Assembly (NCBI RefSeq): GCF_000695255.1
Contig: NZ_JMIB01000034.1
Span: 48,730 to 112,729 of the forward strand
DNA from: Photobacterium galatheae
GTDB taxonomy: Bacteria; Pseudomonadota; Gammaproteobacteria; Enterobacterales; Vibrionaceae
Length of the DNA: 64,000 nucleotides
Direction of reading: 5' to 3'
The notes beneath the pieces were generated by a model. The model saw nothing but the letters and a program-made list of their open reading frames with translations, was not told the DNA's origin and did not search any database. Made by a program: the position numbers and the translations under genes. How positions within the stretch are numbered: position 1 is the first letter of the stretch; each line of letters opens with the position of its first letter. Shown here piece by piece: positions 52,996 through 63,949 of the stretch.

Positions 52996-53460
52996 TCAGG
53001 CGGCGGGCTGGTTTTTGGTCAGCCGCATATCAATGTGAGGAATGCCATCTTCCAGGTATTCTTCAGAAAACGCGGTAAAACCGAATCGGCCATAATAGTT
53101 TTGCAGGTGCGATTGGGCACCAATTTCAATCGTCTCTCCCGGCCATAGCTGCTCCGCGTATGCCAGTCCCTGACGGAGCAGTTCGCTGCCCAGCCCCCGG
53201 CCTCGTGCCGCTTCTGAAGTGATCACCCGGCCGATGCTGACACCGTCATACGTGAGCCCGGCCGGTAACAGCCTCAGGTAGGCCATCAGGGTGTCGTTCT
53301 CATAAGCCACCACATGGTAGACGCCCGGTACTTTGTCGTGGCCATCGATTTCCGGGTAAGGGCAGTTCTGCTCAACCACGAAAACATCGACCCGGAGTTT
53401 CAGGATGTCATAAAGTTGATCGGTCGTCAGTTGGTCAAACCCCAGACATTGCCATTGCAT
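52996..53460 (-). CDS. ElaA-type GNAT acetyltransferase
   Basis: 154 residues. The ElaA layout is clear: LTTDQLYDILKLRVDVFVVE, QNCPYPEIDGHDKVPGVYHV, MAYLRLLPAGL, the acetyl-CoA loop ITSEAARGRGLGSELLRQGL and the end with NYYGRFGFTAFSEEYLEDGI. The substrate is not known. A GAGGAGAA ribosome site lies upstream. It is the last gene before the convergent hairpin. Confidence 0.85.
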   Translation of the reverse strand: MQWQCLGFDQLTTDQLYDILKLRVDVFVVEQNCPYPEIDGHDKVPGVYHVVAYENDTLMAYLRLLPAGLTYDGVSIGRVITSEAARGRGLGSELLRQGLAYAEQLWPGETIEIGAQSHLQNYYGRFGFTAFSEEYLEDGIPHIDMRLTKNQPAA

Positions 53461-53536
53461 CGTGCGTTCTCCTCATCAATATCTTTGTTAACAGGCAGCA
53501 TATGAGGTGACGGCAAACGATGCAATCCCCGGATGA

Positions 53537-54109
53537 TTACGATGACGTTTTGCTCAGATGGCGCTTCAGACTGTTGAGCTGGCTCAGAGTGAGACCCAGA
53601 AAGGAAGCCAGTTGCGGTTCGGAAATTGCGCCAGCCAATTCTCCCAGACTGTCGGTGAACAACGCATAGCGCCGAGCCGGGCTGTACAGTCGCATAAATT
53701 GTTCTTTTTGTTCCCGGAACAGCAGTTGTCTTTCTGTGAGCGCCATATAGAGTTCAGGGCTGTGTTCACGCCAGCGGAGGATCAAATCGATCGGCAGTGT
53801 CAGGATCTGGCAGGCTGACAGGGTTTCCAGCAGATAAGGAGAGCCTTCTTCTGTCAGCAGGCTTTCAAAGCCGATGAGTAGCTCCTGTTCCCAGTAGAAA
53901 TCCCGGGTGATTGCTTCTCCATCCGCCGTGAGGTAACAGGCATGGCATAAGCCGTCGAGCAGGAAATAAGCCTGCGTTGCCGGTTCTCCCTGATTGATCA
54001 GAATATGCCGGGTCGGTAACTCCAGCGGTTCCGCCAGGTTTAAAGCCTGTTCAATGGTGGCCGGATCGGCACCGTGCAGTTCAAGAAATTGCGCGAGTGG
54101 AGAGGTCAT
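53537..54109 (-). CDS. Crp/Fnr-like cyclic nucleotide-binding regulator
   Basis: 190 residues. The N-terminal cyclic nucleotide-binding fold reads LELPTRHILINQGEPATQAY, FLLDGLCHACYLTADGEAIT and FYWEQELLIGFESLL. A dimer helix follows (ALTERQLLFREQKEQFMRLY), then a C-terminal helix-turn-helix-like stretch (ISEPQLASFLGLTLSQLNSL). No Fe-S cysteine cluster is seen, and the cAMP-contact Arg of Crp is not obvious, so the ligand is unknown. It is shorter than Crp. It lies between elaA and cpdB, both on the same strand. Confidence 0.8.
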   Translation of the reverse strand: MTSPLAQFLELHGADPATIEQALNLAEPLELPTRHILINQGEPATQAYFLLDGLCHACYLTADGEAITRDFYWEQELLIGFESLLTEEGSPYLLETLSACQILTLPIDLILRWREHSPELYMALTERQLLFREQKEQFMRLYSPARRYALFTDSLGELAGAISEPQLASFLGLTLSQLNSLKRHLSKTSS

Positions 54110-54199
54110 AGTGGTGTGTCGTTGGTGATTGTTTCATGAAAGCTTATCAAAAAATACCGCGACAGGTGTCGCGGTATCAATGAAAGGAGGTGGTCAGGC

Positions 54200-56155
54200 T
54201 CAGCCTTGCAGATTAATTCGGTACACCGCAAAGCCTTCGGCGTTGGTTGAAACCTGCTTCATCGGATACTGGCCTTTGACTTTGATAAAGTCAGTTGCCT
54301 TGGTGCTTGGCGAAGTTTCAAAGCGAATATCCAGCGATGTTGCACTTTTCAGTGGTGTAAAACGCCAGTTATTGTCGGCACTTGGCACAACTTGTCCTTT
54401 GTCTTTACTGACCCGGCTGATGTAATTGGCCAGCACGGTGCGGTTTTCATCCGGGGCAGAGAAGGCGACATACTGCTCACCGGTTCCGGCAAATTTAGCG
54501 CTGTAGGCCCGGTAATTGTTGGTGGCAATCATGAATGGCTGGGCCGGATCGAGCGCTTTGCCCTGATAGGTCAGTTGCTTGATGCGTTCCGCTTTCGGAT
54601 TTACCAGTTTGCAATCACCGTCATAACGGGCGGGTTGTGACACATCAATCTGATACTGCACGCCGTCAATCACATCAAAGTTATAGGTGCGAAAGTCTTC
54701 CCAGTTGATCAAAGATTGTGGGGCACTGGATGTCAGGTCAATCTGATTGAACTGACCGGCAGCACACTCCAGCCATTCTTTCACTTCTTTTCCGGTCACT
54801 TTCAGTGCGACCAGGGTATTCGGGTAGAGGTAGAGGTCGGCTGCGTTGCGGAAAGTCAGCTGGCCGGCTTCGACTTCGGTGTAGTTGCCCGGATCATTTG
54901 CCCGGCCTCCGGCTTTGAACGGCGCGGCTGCCGACAGCACCGGAATCCCGTCCAGATTCGGGTCGCCCTGAATGAAGCGTTCCACATAATCTTTCTGAGC
55001 CATGTTGACGATCTGCACTGTTGGGTCGTCCTGAACCAGTGCCAGATAGCTGTACATCACATCACTGGCTTTGCCGATGGGCTGATTCACGAATTGACGT
55101 GTCCCTTTGTGGTCATTGGCCACGGCAGCCAGCAACTTGCTGTCGGCTGTCACCAGTGCTTTACCATTTTCGAAGATTGGGCGAGCTTCGGTCTGACCTT
55201 GTGTCACCGTCCATTTCCCGTTTTGTTGCATCAGCACCAGATCAATCACACCCAGATGATCGCCCCAACGTCCCGGCATCACAGACGGTACGCCGTTGAT
55301 GGTTCCGGTCGCGAGATCGGTCTTCGGCAGGCTGGCGAAAGTATTGCTCGGGAATACAGCATGGGAGTGACCAAAGGCAATGGCATCAATGCCAGCCACC
55401 TCGGTGAGGTAGTACACTGAGTTTTCTGCCATCGCATGGTATGGATCGGCGGAGACACCTGAGTGGGGAATTGCCACGATCACATCTGCGCCTTCAGCTT
55501 TCATTTTCGGGACAAAGTATTCCGCGGTTTGTTTGATATCTTTTGCTTCGACTTTGCCTTCCAGATTCTTTTTATCCCAGATCAGGATCTGAGGTGGAAC
55601 AAAGCCGATGTAGCCAATCTTGATGTCATGCACATCCCCGTTTGTATCTTTCAGGCGGTAGGATTTGATCAGGTATGGCTGAAAAAGGTTCTTGCCCGTT
55701 TTAAGGTCATACACATTGGCATTGATATAAGGGAAGTTCGCCCCTTGCAGGGCTGTTTTCAGGAAATCTAAGCCGTAATTGAACTCGTGGTTTCCGATGT
55801 TCCCGACTTCGTAATCCAGTTGGTTCATCGCTTTATAAACCGGGTGAACATCGCCGGCTTTCAGTCCTTTGTCGGCCATGTAGTCGCCCATTGGACTGCC
55901 TTGGATCAGGTCACCGTTATCAACCAGGACACTGTTGGTCACTTCTTTTCTGGCTTGTTCGACCAGCGTAGCGGTGCGGACCAGACCTGTTTTTTCTGTG
56001 GCTTTGTCTTTGTAGTAGTCGTAGTCCATGACATTGGCGTGAATGTCAGTCGTTTCGAGAATACGCAGCTGAATGGTGTCTGCCAGTGCAGGACCAGCCG
56101 TGGCCAGCAGTGCACCCAGTACGGCGATGGAAAGTGGTTTGACGCTTAAAGACAT
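54200..56155 (-). CDS. cpdB: 2',3'-cyclic-nucleotide 2'-phosphodiesterase/3'-nucleotidase CpdB
   Basis: 651 residues from the ATG at 56153-56155. The longer frame to 56224 adds a second hydrophobic stretch and lacks a ribosome site. The signal peptide ends ALA ([20 protein letters not shown]). The metallophosphoesterase domain has [56 protein letters not shown] and [12 protein letters not shown]. The C-terminal 5'-nucleotidase domain has [20 protein letters not shown] and [20 protein letters not shown]. It hydrolyses extracellular cyclic nucleotides and 3'-nucleotides in the periplasm. Confidence 0.95.
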   Translation of the reverse strand: MSLSVKPLSIAVLGALLATAGPALADTIQLRILETTDIHANVMDYDYYKDKATEKTGLVRTATLVEQARKEVTNSVLVDNGDLIQGSPMGDYMADKGLKAGDVHPVYKAMNQLDYEVGNIGNHEFNYGLDFLKTALQGANFPYINANVYDLKTGKNLFQPYLIKSYRLKDTNGDVHDIKIGYIGFVPPQILIWDKKNLEGKVEAKDIKQTAEYFVPKMKAEGADVIVAIPHSGVSADPYHAMAENSVYYLTEVAGIDAIAFGHSHAVFPSNTFASLPKTDLATGTINGVPSVMPGRWGDHLGVIDLVLMQQNGKWTVTQGQTEARPIFENGKALVTADSKLLAAVANDHKGTRQFVNQPIGKASDVMYSYLALVQDDPTVQIVNMAQKDYVERFIQGDPNLDGIPVLSAAAPFKAGGRANDPGNYTEVEAGQLTFRNAADLYLYPNTLVALKVTGKEVKEWLECAAGQFNQIDLTSSAPQSLINWEDFRTYNFDVIDGVQYQIDVSQPARYDGDCKLVNPKAERIKQLTYQGKALDPAQPFMIATNNYRAYSAKFAGTGEQYVAFSAPDENRTVLANYISRVSKDKGQVVPSADNNWRFTPLKSATSLDIRFETSPSTKATDFIKVKGQYPMKQVSTNAEGFAVYRINLQG

Positions 56156-56550
56156 GATTTTCACCGTGATTATGAACAATAGGAACGCGCTAAAGGTAGC
56201 AAAAATACGGTTTCTGAATTGCAAGTGCTTGTCAGTTATGTGACACGAGTTTCGTTTGATGCGTATGTAAGCGGTTGGGGCGATGGGAAGTCAGGCGAGG
56301 TGTTTCTGCGTCCTTGCGTTAGAACAGAATGGCATAAGATAAGCAATTGCGGAGTGTGTCGAGCTGAAAAATGAGTTGTTTTATAAGGTGTTAGCCCGGA
56401 TATCCGGCCTGAGTCAGACAGATGCATCCTGAAAGGCGCGAAAGTCGTTCAGGCTAAACTTTTGGGAATAAAAAATGAAATTTTAGAATTTCAGGTAATA
56501 TCCTGCCCCGTCTATAGTGCTGTTAATTACAGCGAGTATGAGCAGCGACT
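56156..56550. promoter_or_regulatory. Divergent promoter region of cpdB and cysG
   Basis: About 395 bp without a supportable gene. The rightmost 90 bp are AT-rich, with a perfect inverted repeat GAAATT-TTAG-AATTTC at 56477-56492 and a TATAGT -10-like element at 56513-56518 before cysG. A CysB site is expected here but cannot be identified by eye. Confidence 0.4.
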
Positions 56551-57963
56551 ATGGACTATTTACCAATTTTTGCCGATTTAAAGCGTCGTCCATGCCTGGT
56601 AGTAGGCGGTGGAGAAGTAGCCTGGCGTAAAACCCGAATGCTGCTGAAAGCCGGTGCCGACGTCCGTGTGATTGCTCCTGAGCTGAATGCTGATTTTCAA
56701 CAGGCGATCAAAAACGGTCAGGTGACGCTTCTGGCTGATCAATTTACGCCTGAGCATCTCGATGGCATCTTCCTGGCGATTGCTGCCACGGATCGCAAAG
56801 CCATCAATGCACTGGTGTACCAGTCTGCCAATCAACGCCAGGTACTGGTCAATGTGGTGGATGATACCCAACGCTGCAGCTTTATTGTGCCTTCGATTGT
56901 CGATCGCTCCCCGATTATTGTCGCGATTTCTTCTTCTGGCAAAGCGCCGGTGCTGGCTCGTCTGGTTCGCGAGAAGCTGGAAGCTCTGTTACCCCAGCAT
57001 CTCGGAAAAATGGCCACACTGGCGGGAAATTTCCGGGATCGTCTGAAAAATACCGTGAAAAGTCTGACGGCACGCCGTCTGTTCTGGGAGCAGGCCTTTG
57101 ATGGCCGTTTTGCAGAGCTGGTTGCGGCGGGTCGAGAGCAGGAAGCCGAACAGGAGCTGATCCGTCAGTCCCAACAAGTTGCCATACAGGGACAGGTTGC
57201 CTTGATTGGTGCGGGTCCTGGCGATGCCGGTTTACTGACGCTCCGCGCCCTGCAACTGATGCAACAGGCAGATGTGGTGCTGTACGACTACTTAGTCTCC
57301 GATGAAATCATGGATCTGGTCCGCCGGGATGCCGAGCTGGTCTGCGTCGGCAAACGTGCCGGTTTCCACAGTGTGCCTCAGGAAGAAACCAACCGCCTGC
57401 TGGTGGAATATGCCAGCCAGGGTAAACGCGTGGTACGACTGAAAGGGGGAGATCCTTTCATGTTTGGCCGGGGTGGTGAAGAACTGGAAGTACTCTTTGA
57501 TGCCGGGATTCCGTTTCAGGTCGTTCCGGGAATTACGGCGGCTGCAGGCGCGACTGCCTATGCCGGGATTCCGCTGACACACCGTGATTACGCTCAGAGT
57601 GCCATGTTTATCACCGGTCATACCAAGCCGGACAGCGATACGCTCGACTGGTCCACACTGGCGCGTGGCAAGCAGACGCTGGTGATCTATATGGGCCTGA
57701 TGAAGTCGAGCCACATCCAGCAACAGTTAATTGAACATGGCCGTGCCGCAGAAACACCGATTGCTATTATTGAGAGAGGCACGCAGGCATCGCAAAAAAT
57801 TTACAAAGGTCAGTTGAGTGAATTGGCTCAACTGGCAGAGCACGCGGAATCACCATCACTCATTGTGGTGGGTGAAGTGGTGAACCTCGCGCAGAAATTA
57901 CATTGGTTCGGAAAGCAGGAACAACAAGGGCAACCACACCCCGCTGTCGTGAGCCTGGCTTAA
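56551..57963 (+). CDS. cysG: Siroheme synthase CysG
   Basis: 470 residues. The N-terminal precorrin-2 dehydrogenase/ferrochelatase half (about 1-210) has the NAD loop [20 protein letters not shown] and [20 protein letters not shown]. The C-terminal SUMT methyltransferase half has [40 protein letters not shown] and [20 protein letters not shown]. It makes siroheme for CysI. It is the first gene of a six-gene cys operon, ending 13 bp before cysD. Confidence 0.96.
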   Translation: MDYLPIFADLKRRPCLVVGGGEVAWRKTRMLLKAGADVRVIAPELNADFQQAIKNGQVTLLADQFTPEHLDGIFLAIAATDRKAINALVYQSANQRQVLVNVVDDTQRCSFIVPSIVDRSPIIVAISSSGKAPVLARLVREKLEALLPQHLGKMATLAGNFRDRLKNTVKSLTARRLFWEQAFDGRFAELVAAGREQEAEQELIRQSQQVAIQGQVALIGAGPGDAGLLTLRALQLMQQADVVLYDYLVSDEIMDLVRRDAELVCVGKRAGFHSVPQEETNRLLVEYASQGKRVVRLKGGDPFMFGRGGEELEVLFDAGIPFQVVPGITAAAGATAYAGIPLTHRDYAQSAMFITGHTKPDSDTLDWSTLARGKQTLVIYMGLMKSSHIQQQLIEHGRAAETPIAIIERGTQASQKIYKGQLSELAQLAEHAESPSLIVVGEVVNLAQKLHWFGKQEQQGQPHPAVVSLA

Positions 57964-57976
57964 CATGGAGAGAAAG

Positions 57977-58885
57977 ATGGATCCGAAACGCCTTACCCAC
58001 CTTAAGCAGCTCGAAGCGGAGAGTATTCATATCATCCGTGAAGTCGCCGCTGAGTTCGATAACCCAGTGATGATGTACTCCATCGGTAAAGATTCATCGG
58101 TGATGCTACACCTGGCCCGTAAAGCTTTTTATCCGGGAAAAATCCCGTTTCCACTGTTGCACGTGGATACCGACTGGAAATTCCGCGAGATGATCGCCTT
58201 TCGCGATGCCACAGCAAAAAAATACGGTTTCGATTTGCTGGTGCACAAAAATCCGGAAGGGATGGCGATGGGGATCAGCCCATTTGAGCATGGCTCTTCC
58301 AAGCATACGGACATCATGAAAACCCAGGGTCTGAAGCAGGCACTGAACAAATATGGCTTTGATGCTGCCTTTGGCGGTGCCCGTCGTGATGAAGAGAAAT
58401 CCCGTGCGAAAGAGCGTGTGTATTCTTTCCGGGATAAAAACCACACCTGGGATCCGAAGAACCAGCGTCCTGAACTGTGGCGGACTTATAACGGCCAGAT
58501 CAACAAAGGCGAAAGTATTCGTGTTTTCCCGCTGTCGAACTGGACCGAACTGGATATTTGGCAATACATCTATCTGGAAGGCATTGAGATTGTCCCGTTG
58601 TATCTGTCTCAGGTACGTCCTGTCGTTGAACGCGATGGCATGCTGATCATGGTCGATGATGACCGCATGAAACTGCGTCCGGGTGAAGAGATTCAACAGA
58701 AGAGCGTGCGTTTCCGGACGCTGGGCTGTTACCCGCTGACCGGTGCGATTGAATCTGAGGCCAGCACTTTGCCGGAAATCATTGAAGAAATGCTGGTTGC
58801 GACCTCCAGTGAGCGTCAGGGACGGGCGATCGATCACGATCAGTCTGGTTCCATGGAATTGAAGAAACGTCAGGGTTATTTCTAA
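57977..58885 (+). CDS. cysD: Sulfate adenylyltransferase small subunit CysD
   Basis: 302 residues from the ATG at 57977, which has GGAGAG nearby. An in-frame ATG at 57965 is four codons upstream but lacks its own site. The PP-loop ATP site is [19 protein letters not shown]. Further family blocks are [40 protein letters not shown] and [17 protein letters not shown]. With CysN it makes APS from sulfate and ATP. It ends 11 bp before cysN. Confidence 0.96.
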   Translation: MDPKRLTHLKQLEAESIHIIREVAAEFDNPVMMYSIGKDSSVMLHLARKAFYPGKIPFPLLHVDTDWKFREMIAFRDATAKKYGFDLLVHKNPEGMAMGISPFEHGSSKHTDIMKTQGLKQALNKYGFDAAFGGARRDEEKSRAKERVYSFRDKNHTWDPKNQRPELWRTYNGQINKGESIRVFPLSNWTELDIWQYIYLEGIEIVPLYLSQVRPVVERDGMLIMVDDDRMKLRPGEEIQQKSVRFRTLGCYPLTGAIESEASTLPEIIEEMLVATSSERQGRAIDHDQSGSMELKKRQGYF

Positions 58886-58896
58886 GGAGTCGGGAC

Positions 58897-60321
58897 ATGA
58901 ACAGCGCAATTCAACAACAAGTGGCTGAGCTGGGCATTGAAGCCTATTTGGATCAGCACCAGAATAAGTCTCTGCTTCGTTTCCTGACCTGTGGTTCAGT
59001 GGATGACGGTAAAAGTACCCTGATTGGCCGTTTGCTGCATGATTCTCAGCAAATTTATGAAGATCAGCTGGCCGCAATTCATGCGGACAGCCAGAAAGTC
59101 GGTACCACAGGCAGCAAGCCGGATCTGGCTTTGCTGGTGGATGGTCTGCAGGCTGAGCGTGAGCAAGGGATCACCATTGATGTGGCTTACCGCTATTTCT
59201 CGACCCAGAAACGCAAATTTATTATTGCCGACACGCCGGGACATGAGCAGTACACTCGGAACATGGCGACCGGTGCATCAACCTGTGATGTCGCGGTGAT
59301 TCTGATTGATGCCCGTAAAGGTGTGCTGGATCAGACCCGCCGTCATTCTTACATTGCCAGCCTGCTGGGGATTCGCCAGTTTGTGGTGGCTGTGAATAAG
59401 ATGGATCTGGTGGGCTTTGAACAAGCACGTTTTGAGCAGATCCGTGATGATTATCTGACGTTTGCTGAAAAACTAAATTCGGATATCAATATCCAGCTGG
59501 TGCCACTGTCGGCGCTGGACGGAGATAATGTTGTGACGCTCAGTGAACATACGCCTTGGTATCAGGGTGAGTCGCTGCTGTCATTACTGGAAGACGTTGA
59601 AGTCAATCAGAAAGACGATGGCGAACTGCGCTTCCCGGTTCAATATGTAAATCGTCCGAATCTGGATTTCCGAGGCTTCGCCGGCACGCTGGCATCAGGG
59701 ACTGTGAAAGTCGGGGATGCCGTGAAAGTGTTGCCGTCAGGGAAGACATCAACGGTTGCCCGCATTGTCACTTTTGATGGTGATCTGACGGAAGCACATT
59801 CAGGTCAGGCCATCACACTGACGCTGAACGATGAAATTGATATCAGCCGTGGCGATACGATTGTTCACGCGGGAGATGAAGTGCCGCTGAGTAACCAGCT
59901 TCTGGCTGACATTGTCTGGATGGCTGAAGCGCCTCTGGAAGCTGGCCGTCACTACGATATCAAAGTTGCAGGGAAGAAAACCGTGGGTTCGGTGAGTGCA
60001 ATTCGTCATCAGGTGGATATCAATAACCTTGAGACCTTTACTACAGATGTATTGCCATTGAACGGAATCGGCTTGTGTGAAGTTTCGTTGAATGAGTCAA
60101 TTACGATTGATTCATATCAGGACTGCGCTGACACCGGTGGTTTCATTCTCATCGACCGTCTGACGAATGTGACTGTGGGGGCGGGGATGGTGCGTGAAGC
60201 ACTGGCAGAATTTGCACCGACTCAGCAGGATTACAGTGCGTTTGAAGTCGAACTGAATGCCCTGATCCGCAAGCACTTCCCGCACTGGGGTGCCAAAGAT
60301 CTCAGTAAGTTGCTGGGGTAA
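58897..60321 (+). CDS. cysN: Sulfate adenylyltransferase GTPase subunit CysN
   Basis: 474 residues. The translation-factor-type GTPase domain has [20 protein letters not shown] (P-loop from Gly33), [20 protein letters not shown] and [12 protein letters not shown]. Two beta-barrel domains follow. No APS-kinase domain is fused, in agreement with a separate cysC. GTP hydrolysis drives APS formation by CysD. It is followed directly by the permease gene. Confidence 0.96.
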   Translation: MNSAIQQQVAELGIEAYLDQHQNKSLLRFLTCGSVDDGKSTLIGRLLHDSQQIYEDQLAAIHADSQKVGTTGSKPDLALLVDGLQAEREQGITIDVAYRYFSTQKRKFIIADTPGHEQYTRNMATGASTCDVAVILIDARKGVLDQTRRHSYIASLLGIRQFVVAVNKMDLVGFEQARFEQIRDDYLTFAEKLNSDINIQLVPLSALDGDNVVTLSEHTPWYQGESLLSLLEDVEVNQKDDGELRFPVQYVNRPNLDFRGFAGTLASGTVKVGDAVKVLPSGKTSTVARIVTFDGDLTEAHSGQAITLTLNDEIDISRGDTIVHAGDEVPLSNQLLADIVWMAEAPLEAGRHYDIKVAGKKTVGSVSAIRHQVDINNLETFTTDVLPLNGIGLCEVSLNESITIDSYQDCADTGGFILIDRLTNVTVGAGMVREALAEFAPTQQDYSAFEVELNALIRKHFPHWGAKDLSKLLG

Positions 60322-60327
60322 TTGCCT

Positions 60328-62055
60328 ATGGCATGGGAACAAGCCCTGGTACTGGCCATGCTGGTGGTGATCGTCACCTGTCTGATCACCACCAGAATTA
60401 AACCTGCGTTCTTGTTTGCAGGGGCGGCTTTTGTCGGTTTTCAAACCGGGATGATCGAGCTGTCGACCTTGGCTGGTAACTTCACCAATGCGTCGTTGCT
60501 GACTCTGGTTTTGTTGATCCTTGTTTCTATTGCACTGGAAAAAACGCGCCTGATCAGTTGGGTCGGGCGCCAGATCTCTCAAGGGGGACAGACGTCAGTT
60601 GTTGCCAAACTTGGCCTGTCGACGGCGTTTTTGTCCTCTTTTACAAATAACACGGCTGTGGTGGTGTCTCTGATTGGAGCGGTGAAACGTAATCAGCGCC
60701 ATGCGCCGTCCCGCTTGTTGATTCCGCTTTCTTATACTGCCATTTTGGGTGGAACACTGACTTTAATTGGCACTTCAACGAACTTAATCGTTAACAGCTT
60801 TGTTGAAGATGCGGGATTACCCAGTCTGGGATTTTTTGCCCCATCAATGATTGGACTGGCGGTTTTACTGACTGGGCTGGTGATCTTGATCCCTTTGAGC
60901 CATCTGTTGCCAACCTATGATGACAGTAGTCAGGACGAACTCCCTTACTTTCTTGAAGCCAGGATCACTGAGGGGTCGCCACTGGCTGGAAAAACGGTCG
61001 CAGAAAATGGTTTGCGTGCCCTGCGTCGTCTGTTTTTGGCTGAAATTATTCGTGATGGTCAAACTATTGCGCCGGTCTGTCCTGAGACGGTGCTGCATGT
61101 CGGCGATAATCTGCTGTTTTGCGGCGACGTCGAAAGTGTTACGACGCTGCAGGAAATCGAGGGGTTGAAATTATTCGGCCAGCATCATCTGAATGGTCAG
61201 TCGATGATGGAGGTGGTTGTCAGCCACTCCGCGGGAATTCGGGGAAAATCGCTCAAAGATGTCCGCTTTCGTGAGCGCTTTGATGCGGTTGTTGTTGCGA
61301 TTCGCCGCGGACATGAACGATTGGCGGGTGGGTTAGGTAATATTGAGCTGCACCCGGGGGATACCTTGGTGATTGTACCCGGTAAAACCTTTCATGAGAA
61401 AAAACAGACGCTCAACCGTGAGTTCGTTCTGATCAATGGTTTGGACTCCAGCGCCCGTCTGGATAGTTCAAAAAGCATGGCGGTTCTTGGTGGGTTTGTT
61501 GCGGTGATTGCCGCTGCTTTATTGGATATTCTGCCATTAATTAAAGGACTGGCGGGCTATCTGCTGGTGCTGCTTGCAACTGGCATGATCAGTTTTGCCG
61601 AAATCCGCCGTCGTTTCCCAATTGATATTGTTGTGATTGTTGGCTCTGCGTTATCACTTGCTCAGTTAATGCTGACCAGTGGCCTTTCGGAGCGGATGGG
61701 TAACCTGATGATGACATCTTTTAATGGCTGGGGGGTGTACGGTGGCTTAGTGGCCGTATATCTGCTGACCTTATTGATGACAGAGCTGGTAACGAACAAT
61801 GCAGCCGCAGCATTATCATTCCCCTTGGCTTACAGCCTGGCGCTGAGTTACGGCGTCGATCCGATGCCATTTATCATGGCTGTTCTGTTCGGGGCCAGTG
61901 CCAGCTTTATTTCTCCTTATGGTTATCAGACGAATCTGCTCGTTTACACCGTAGGGAATTATAAACTGCGTGACTATCTGAGAATCGGGTTGCCATTTTC
62001 TGTCATGTATTCAGTGGTCGTACTGGCCCTGATCCCGCAGTTTTTTCCTTTTTAA
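60328..62055 (+). CDS. SLC13-family permease with RCK_C (TrkA-C) domains, probable sulfate transporter
   Basis: 575 residues from the ATG at 60328 (GGGGTAA upstream); a TTG at 60322 is an alternative. The layout is an N-terminal membrane half (FAGAAFVGFQTGMIELSTLA, LSSFTNNTAVVVSLIGAVKR, GGTLTLIGTSTNLIVNSFVE), two soluble TrkA-C-like domains (about 210-380, FRERFDAVVVAIRRGHERLA, LHPGDTLVIVPGK) and a second membrane half (TELVTNNAAAALSFPLAYSL, FGASASFISPYGYQTNLLVY). The paired S-N-T and T-S-T-N motifs are the Na+/anion-symporter signature. Its place between cysN and cysC points to sulfate uptake. Confidence 0.88.
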   Translation: MAWEQALVLAMLVVIVTCLITTRIKPAFLFAGAAFVGFQTGMIELSTLAGNFTNASLLTLVLLILVSIALEKTRLISWVGRQISQGGQTSVVAKLGLSTAFLSSFTNNTAVVVSLIGAVKRNQRHAPSRLLIPLSYTAILGGTLTLIGTSTNLIVNSFVEDAGLPSLGFFAPSMIGLAVLLTGLVILIPLSHLLPTYDDSSQDELPYFLEARITEGSPLAGKTVAENGLRALRRLFLAEIIRDGQTIAPVCPETVLHVGDNLLFCGDVESVTTLQEIEGLKLFGQHHLNGQSMMEVVVSHSAGIRGKSLKDVRFRERFDAVVVAIRRGHERLAGGLGNIELHPGDTLVIVPGKTFHEKKQTLNREFVLINGLDSSARLDSSKSMAVLGGFVAVIAAALLDILPLIKGLAGYLLVLLATGMISFAEIRRRFPIDIVVIVGSALSLAQLMLTSGLSERMGNLMMTSFNGWGVYGGLVAVYLLTLLMTELVTNNAAAALSFPLAYSLALSYGVDPMPFIMAVLFGASASFISPYGYQTNLLVYTVGNYKLRDYLRIGLPFSVMYSVVVLALIPQFFPF

Positions 62056-62079
62056 TGTGTTTTAGCAACGGAGTGTACA

Positions 62080-62697
62080 ATGACCGCTGTCGTTCAACCC
62101 CATGAAAATGAAAATGTGGTCTGGCACAATCACCAGACAGATAAAGCACAGCGTGCTCAGCTGAAAAATCAAAAACCCTGTGTGCTCTGGTTTACCGGGT
62201 TGAGTGGTGCAGGCAAATCGACAGTTGCAGGCGCATTGGAAAATCGTCTGGCAGAGCAGGGATTTCATACTTATTTGCTGGATGGTGATAATGTCCGTCA
62301 TGGCTTGTGTCAGGATCTCGGCTTCTCATCAGAGGATCGAAAAGAAAACATCCGCCGTATTGGTGAAGTGGCAAAACTGATGGCGGATGCTGGTCTGATT
62401 GTATTGACTGCATTTATCTCTCCTCACCGCGCAGAACGTCAGTTGGTCAGAGATCTGCTGCCGGAAGGTGAATTCATCGAAGTTTTTGTCGATACACCCC
62501 TGGCTGAATGCGAGAAACGTGACCCGAAAGGTCTGTATAAAAAAGCCAGGGCTGGTGAAATTAAAGATTTTACTGGCATTGATTCTGAGTATCAGCCACC
62601 AGAAACCCCAGAGATTCATCTTCACGCGGGAGAGACATCGGTGGATACGCTGGTCACTCTGTGTATGGAAGCGTTAAAACAGCGTCATATTATATAA
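62080..62697 (+). CDS. cysC: Adenylylsulfate kinase CysC
   Basis: 205 residues. Walker A GLSGAGKS is at 40-47. Other blocks are [60 protein letters not shown] and [20 protein letters not shown]. It phosphorylates APS to PAPS for CysH. A GGAG site precedes the ATG. Confidence 0.96.
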   Translation: MTAVVQPHENENVVWHNHQTDKAQRAQLKNQKPCVLWFTGLSGAGKSTVAGALENRLAEQGFHTYLLDGDNVRHGLCQDLGFSSEDRKENIRRIGEVAKLMADAGLIVLTAFISPHRAERQLVRDLLPEGEFIEVFVDTPLAECEKRDPKGLYKKARAGEIKDFTGIDSEYQPPETPEIHLHAGETSVDTLVTLCMEALKQRHII

Positions 62698-62712
62698 GAC
62701 AAGGAGTCAAGC

Positions 62713-63456
62713 GTGAGCGTACTACTGGAGCCTATCTATCAGATTGCCCTGGAAGCCGGGCAAGTCATTATGGATTACTATCACAGCAATGTTCAGGTTA
62801 AAGAAAAAGCCGATAGCAGTCCTGTGACGGAAGCGGATCTGGCCGCGAACGCAGTGATTGTCCGACACCTGTCAGAGCTAACACCTGAGATTCCCATTCT
62901 TTCTGAAGAGTCTGCCCACACGGAATGGCAGCAGCGTCAACACTGGGAATCTTTTTGGCTGGTGGATCCACTGGATGGAACAAAAGAGTTCCTGCGTAAA
63001 AACGGTGAGTTCACGGTGAATATTGCATTGATCAAACAGGGAAGGTCCGTGCTGGCCGTTGTACATGCGCCGGCACTGGATAAAACATGGTTGGGTGACA
63101 GTCATAAAGCCTGGCTGCAAACCAAAGCTGGGCGTGATCAGATCCGTACCAGAGAAGCAACTATTCCGACTGTCGTTGGCAGTCGTTCGCATCCAAGTCC
63201 GGATATGGCCGACTTTTTAGAGAAATTGGGCCAACACAAAATGACGGAAGTCGGATCATCACTGAAGTTTTGTTTGGTTGCTGAAGGACGCGCACAATAC
63301 TATCCGCGGTTGGGGCCAACCATGATGTGGGATACTGCTGCCGGGCAGTGTATTGCAGAAAGTGCTGGTGCGAAGGTCACTTTATTGAACGAATCGCCGT
63401 TGCAATATCACCGTGAAGATCTGTTGAACCCATTCTTTCTTGTTTCCTACAAGTAA
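62713..63456 (+). CDS. cysQ: 3'(2'),5'-bisphosphate nucleotidase CysQ
   Basis: 247 residues from a GTG at 62713 with AAGGAG eight bases upstream. The inositol-monophosphatase fold has SSPVTEADLAANAVIVRHLS, PEIPILSEESAHTEWQQRQH, the metal site WLVDPLDGTKEFLRKNGEFT and the C-terminal PRLGPTMMWDTAAGQCIAES. It removes the PAP left by CysH. It is the last gene of the cys operon. Confidence 0.95.
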   Translation: MSVLLEPIYQIALEAGQVIMDYYHSNVQVKEKADSSPVTEADLAANAVIVRHLSELTPEIPILSEESAHTEWQQRQHWESFWLVDPLDGTKEFLRKNGEFTVNIALIKQGRSVLAVVHAPALDKTWLGDSHKAWLQTKAGRDQIRTREATIPTVVGSRSHPSPDMADFLEKLGQHKMTEVGSSLKFCLVAEGRAQYYPRLGPTMMWDTAAGQCIAESAGAKVTLLNESPLQYHREDLLNPFFLVSYK

Positions 63457-63463
63457 TCGACTC

Positions 63464-63494
63464 AGTCCGCCTAGTATTACGGCGGACTTTTTTA
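63464..63494 (+). terminator. Terminator of the cysG-cysQ operon
   Basis: AGTCCGCC (63464-63471) pairs with GGCGGACT (63481-63488), followed by a T-run. Confidence 0.9.
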
Positions 63495-63658
63495 TTGAAT
63501 CTGTCTTTTTTTAATCGATTTAGCGGGAATATCCCTGTCTTTGGGTTAATGCTATTCGCATCGACATCTCTCTGAGTGCCATGATTGCTGCTTTTCTGTG
63601 TTTTTTAGCTGTTTCAGGTTAAAAGATCACCTTTCGCGATAAAATGATAAAAAAACAC

Positions 63659-63686
63659 TTGCTGCATCTGAATTACTCCCTATAAT
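63659..63686 (+). promoter_or_regulatory. rRNA operon promoter P1
   Basis: TTGCTG at 63659-63664 and TATAAT at 63681-63686 with a 16-bp spacer. A run of A just upstream (63640-63657) fits an UP element and a GC-rich discriminator (GCCGCC) follows, as in stringently controlled rrn P1 promoters. Confidence 0.8.
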
Positions 63687-63790
63687 GCCGCCTCACTGAC
63701 AGGGCACAACAGCATTTGAATAAGTTCTTCGTAACTTGTGAATAACTTGTGGTGAACTGAAAGGTGCGCAAAATAGGTAATAAAATCTGG

Positions 63791-63818
63791 TTGACAGTGT
63801 TTTTTATCTTTGTAAAAT
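63791..63818 (+). promoter_or_regulatory. rRNA operon promoter, second
   Basis: Consensus TTGACA (63791-63796) and TAAAAT (63813-63818), spacer 16 bp, followed by GCGCGC. Confidence 0.8.
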
Positions 63819-63921
63819 GCGCGCTCTTGCTGAAATATGTAATCAAGGTGATGAATCTTGATGTTTTCTTAAGTGAGTGCTTGGTTAGGAAGGGTTTTGG
63901 AAATTATTTTCAAAATAGTGC

Positions 63922-63949
63922 TTGACTAAGAAAATTGGCTCGGTATTAT
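63922..63949 (+). promoter_or_regulatory. rRNA operon promoter, third
   Basis: TTGACT (63922-63927) and TATTAT (63944-63949), spacer 16 bp, preceded by an AT-rich stretch. Confidence 0.75.

Noticed and set aside
56236..56427. A 63-codon minus-strand frame upstream of cpdB
   Set aside because: No ribosome site or recognisable feature; it lies in a promoter region.
58106..59077. A 323-codon minus-strand frame across cysD and cysN
   Set aside because: Shadow of two secure genes.
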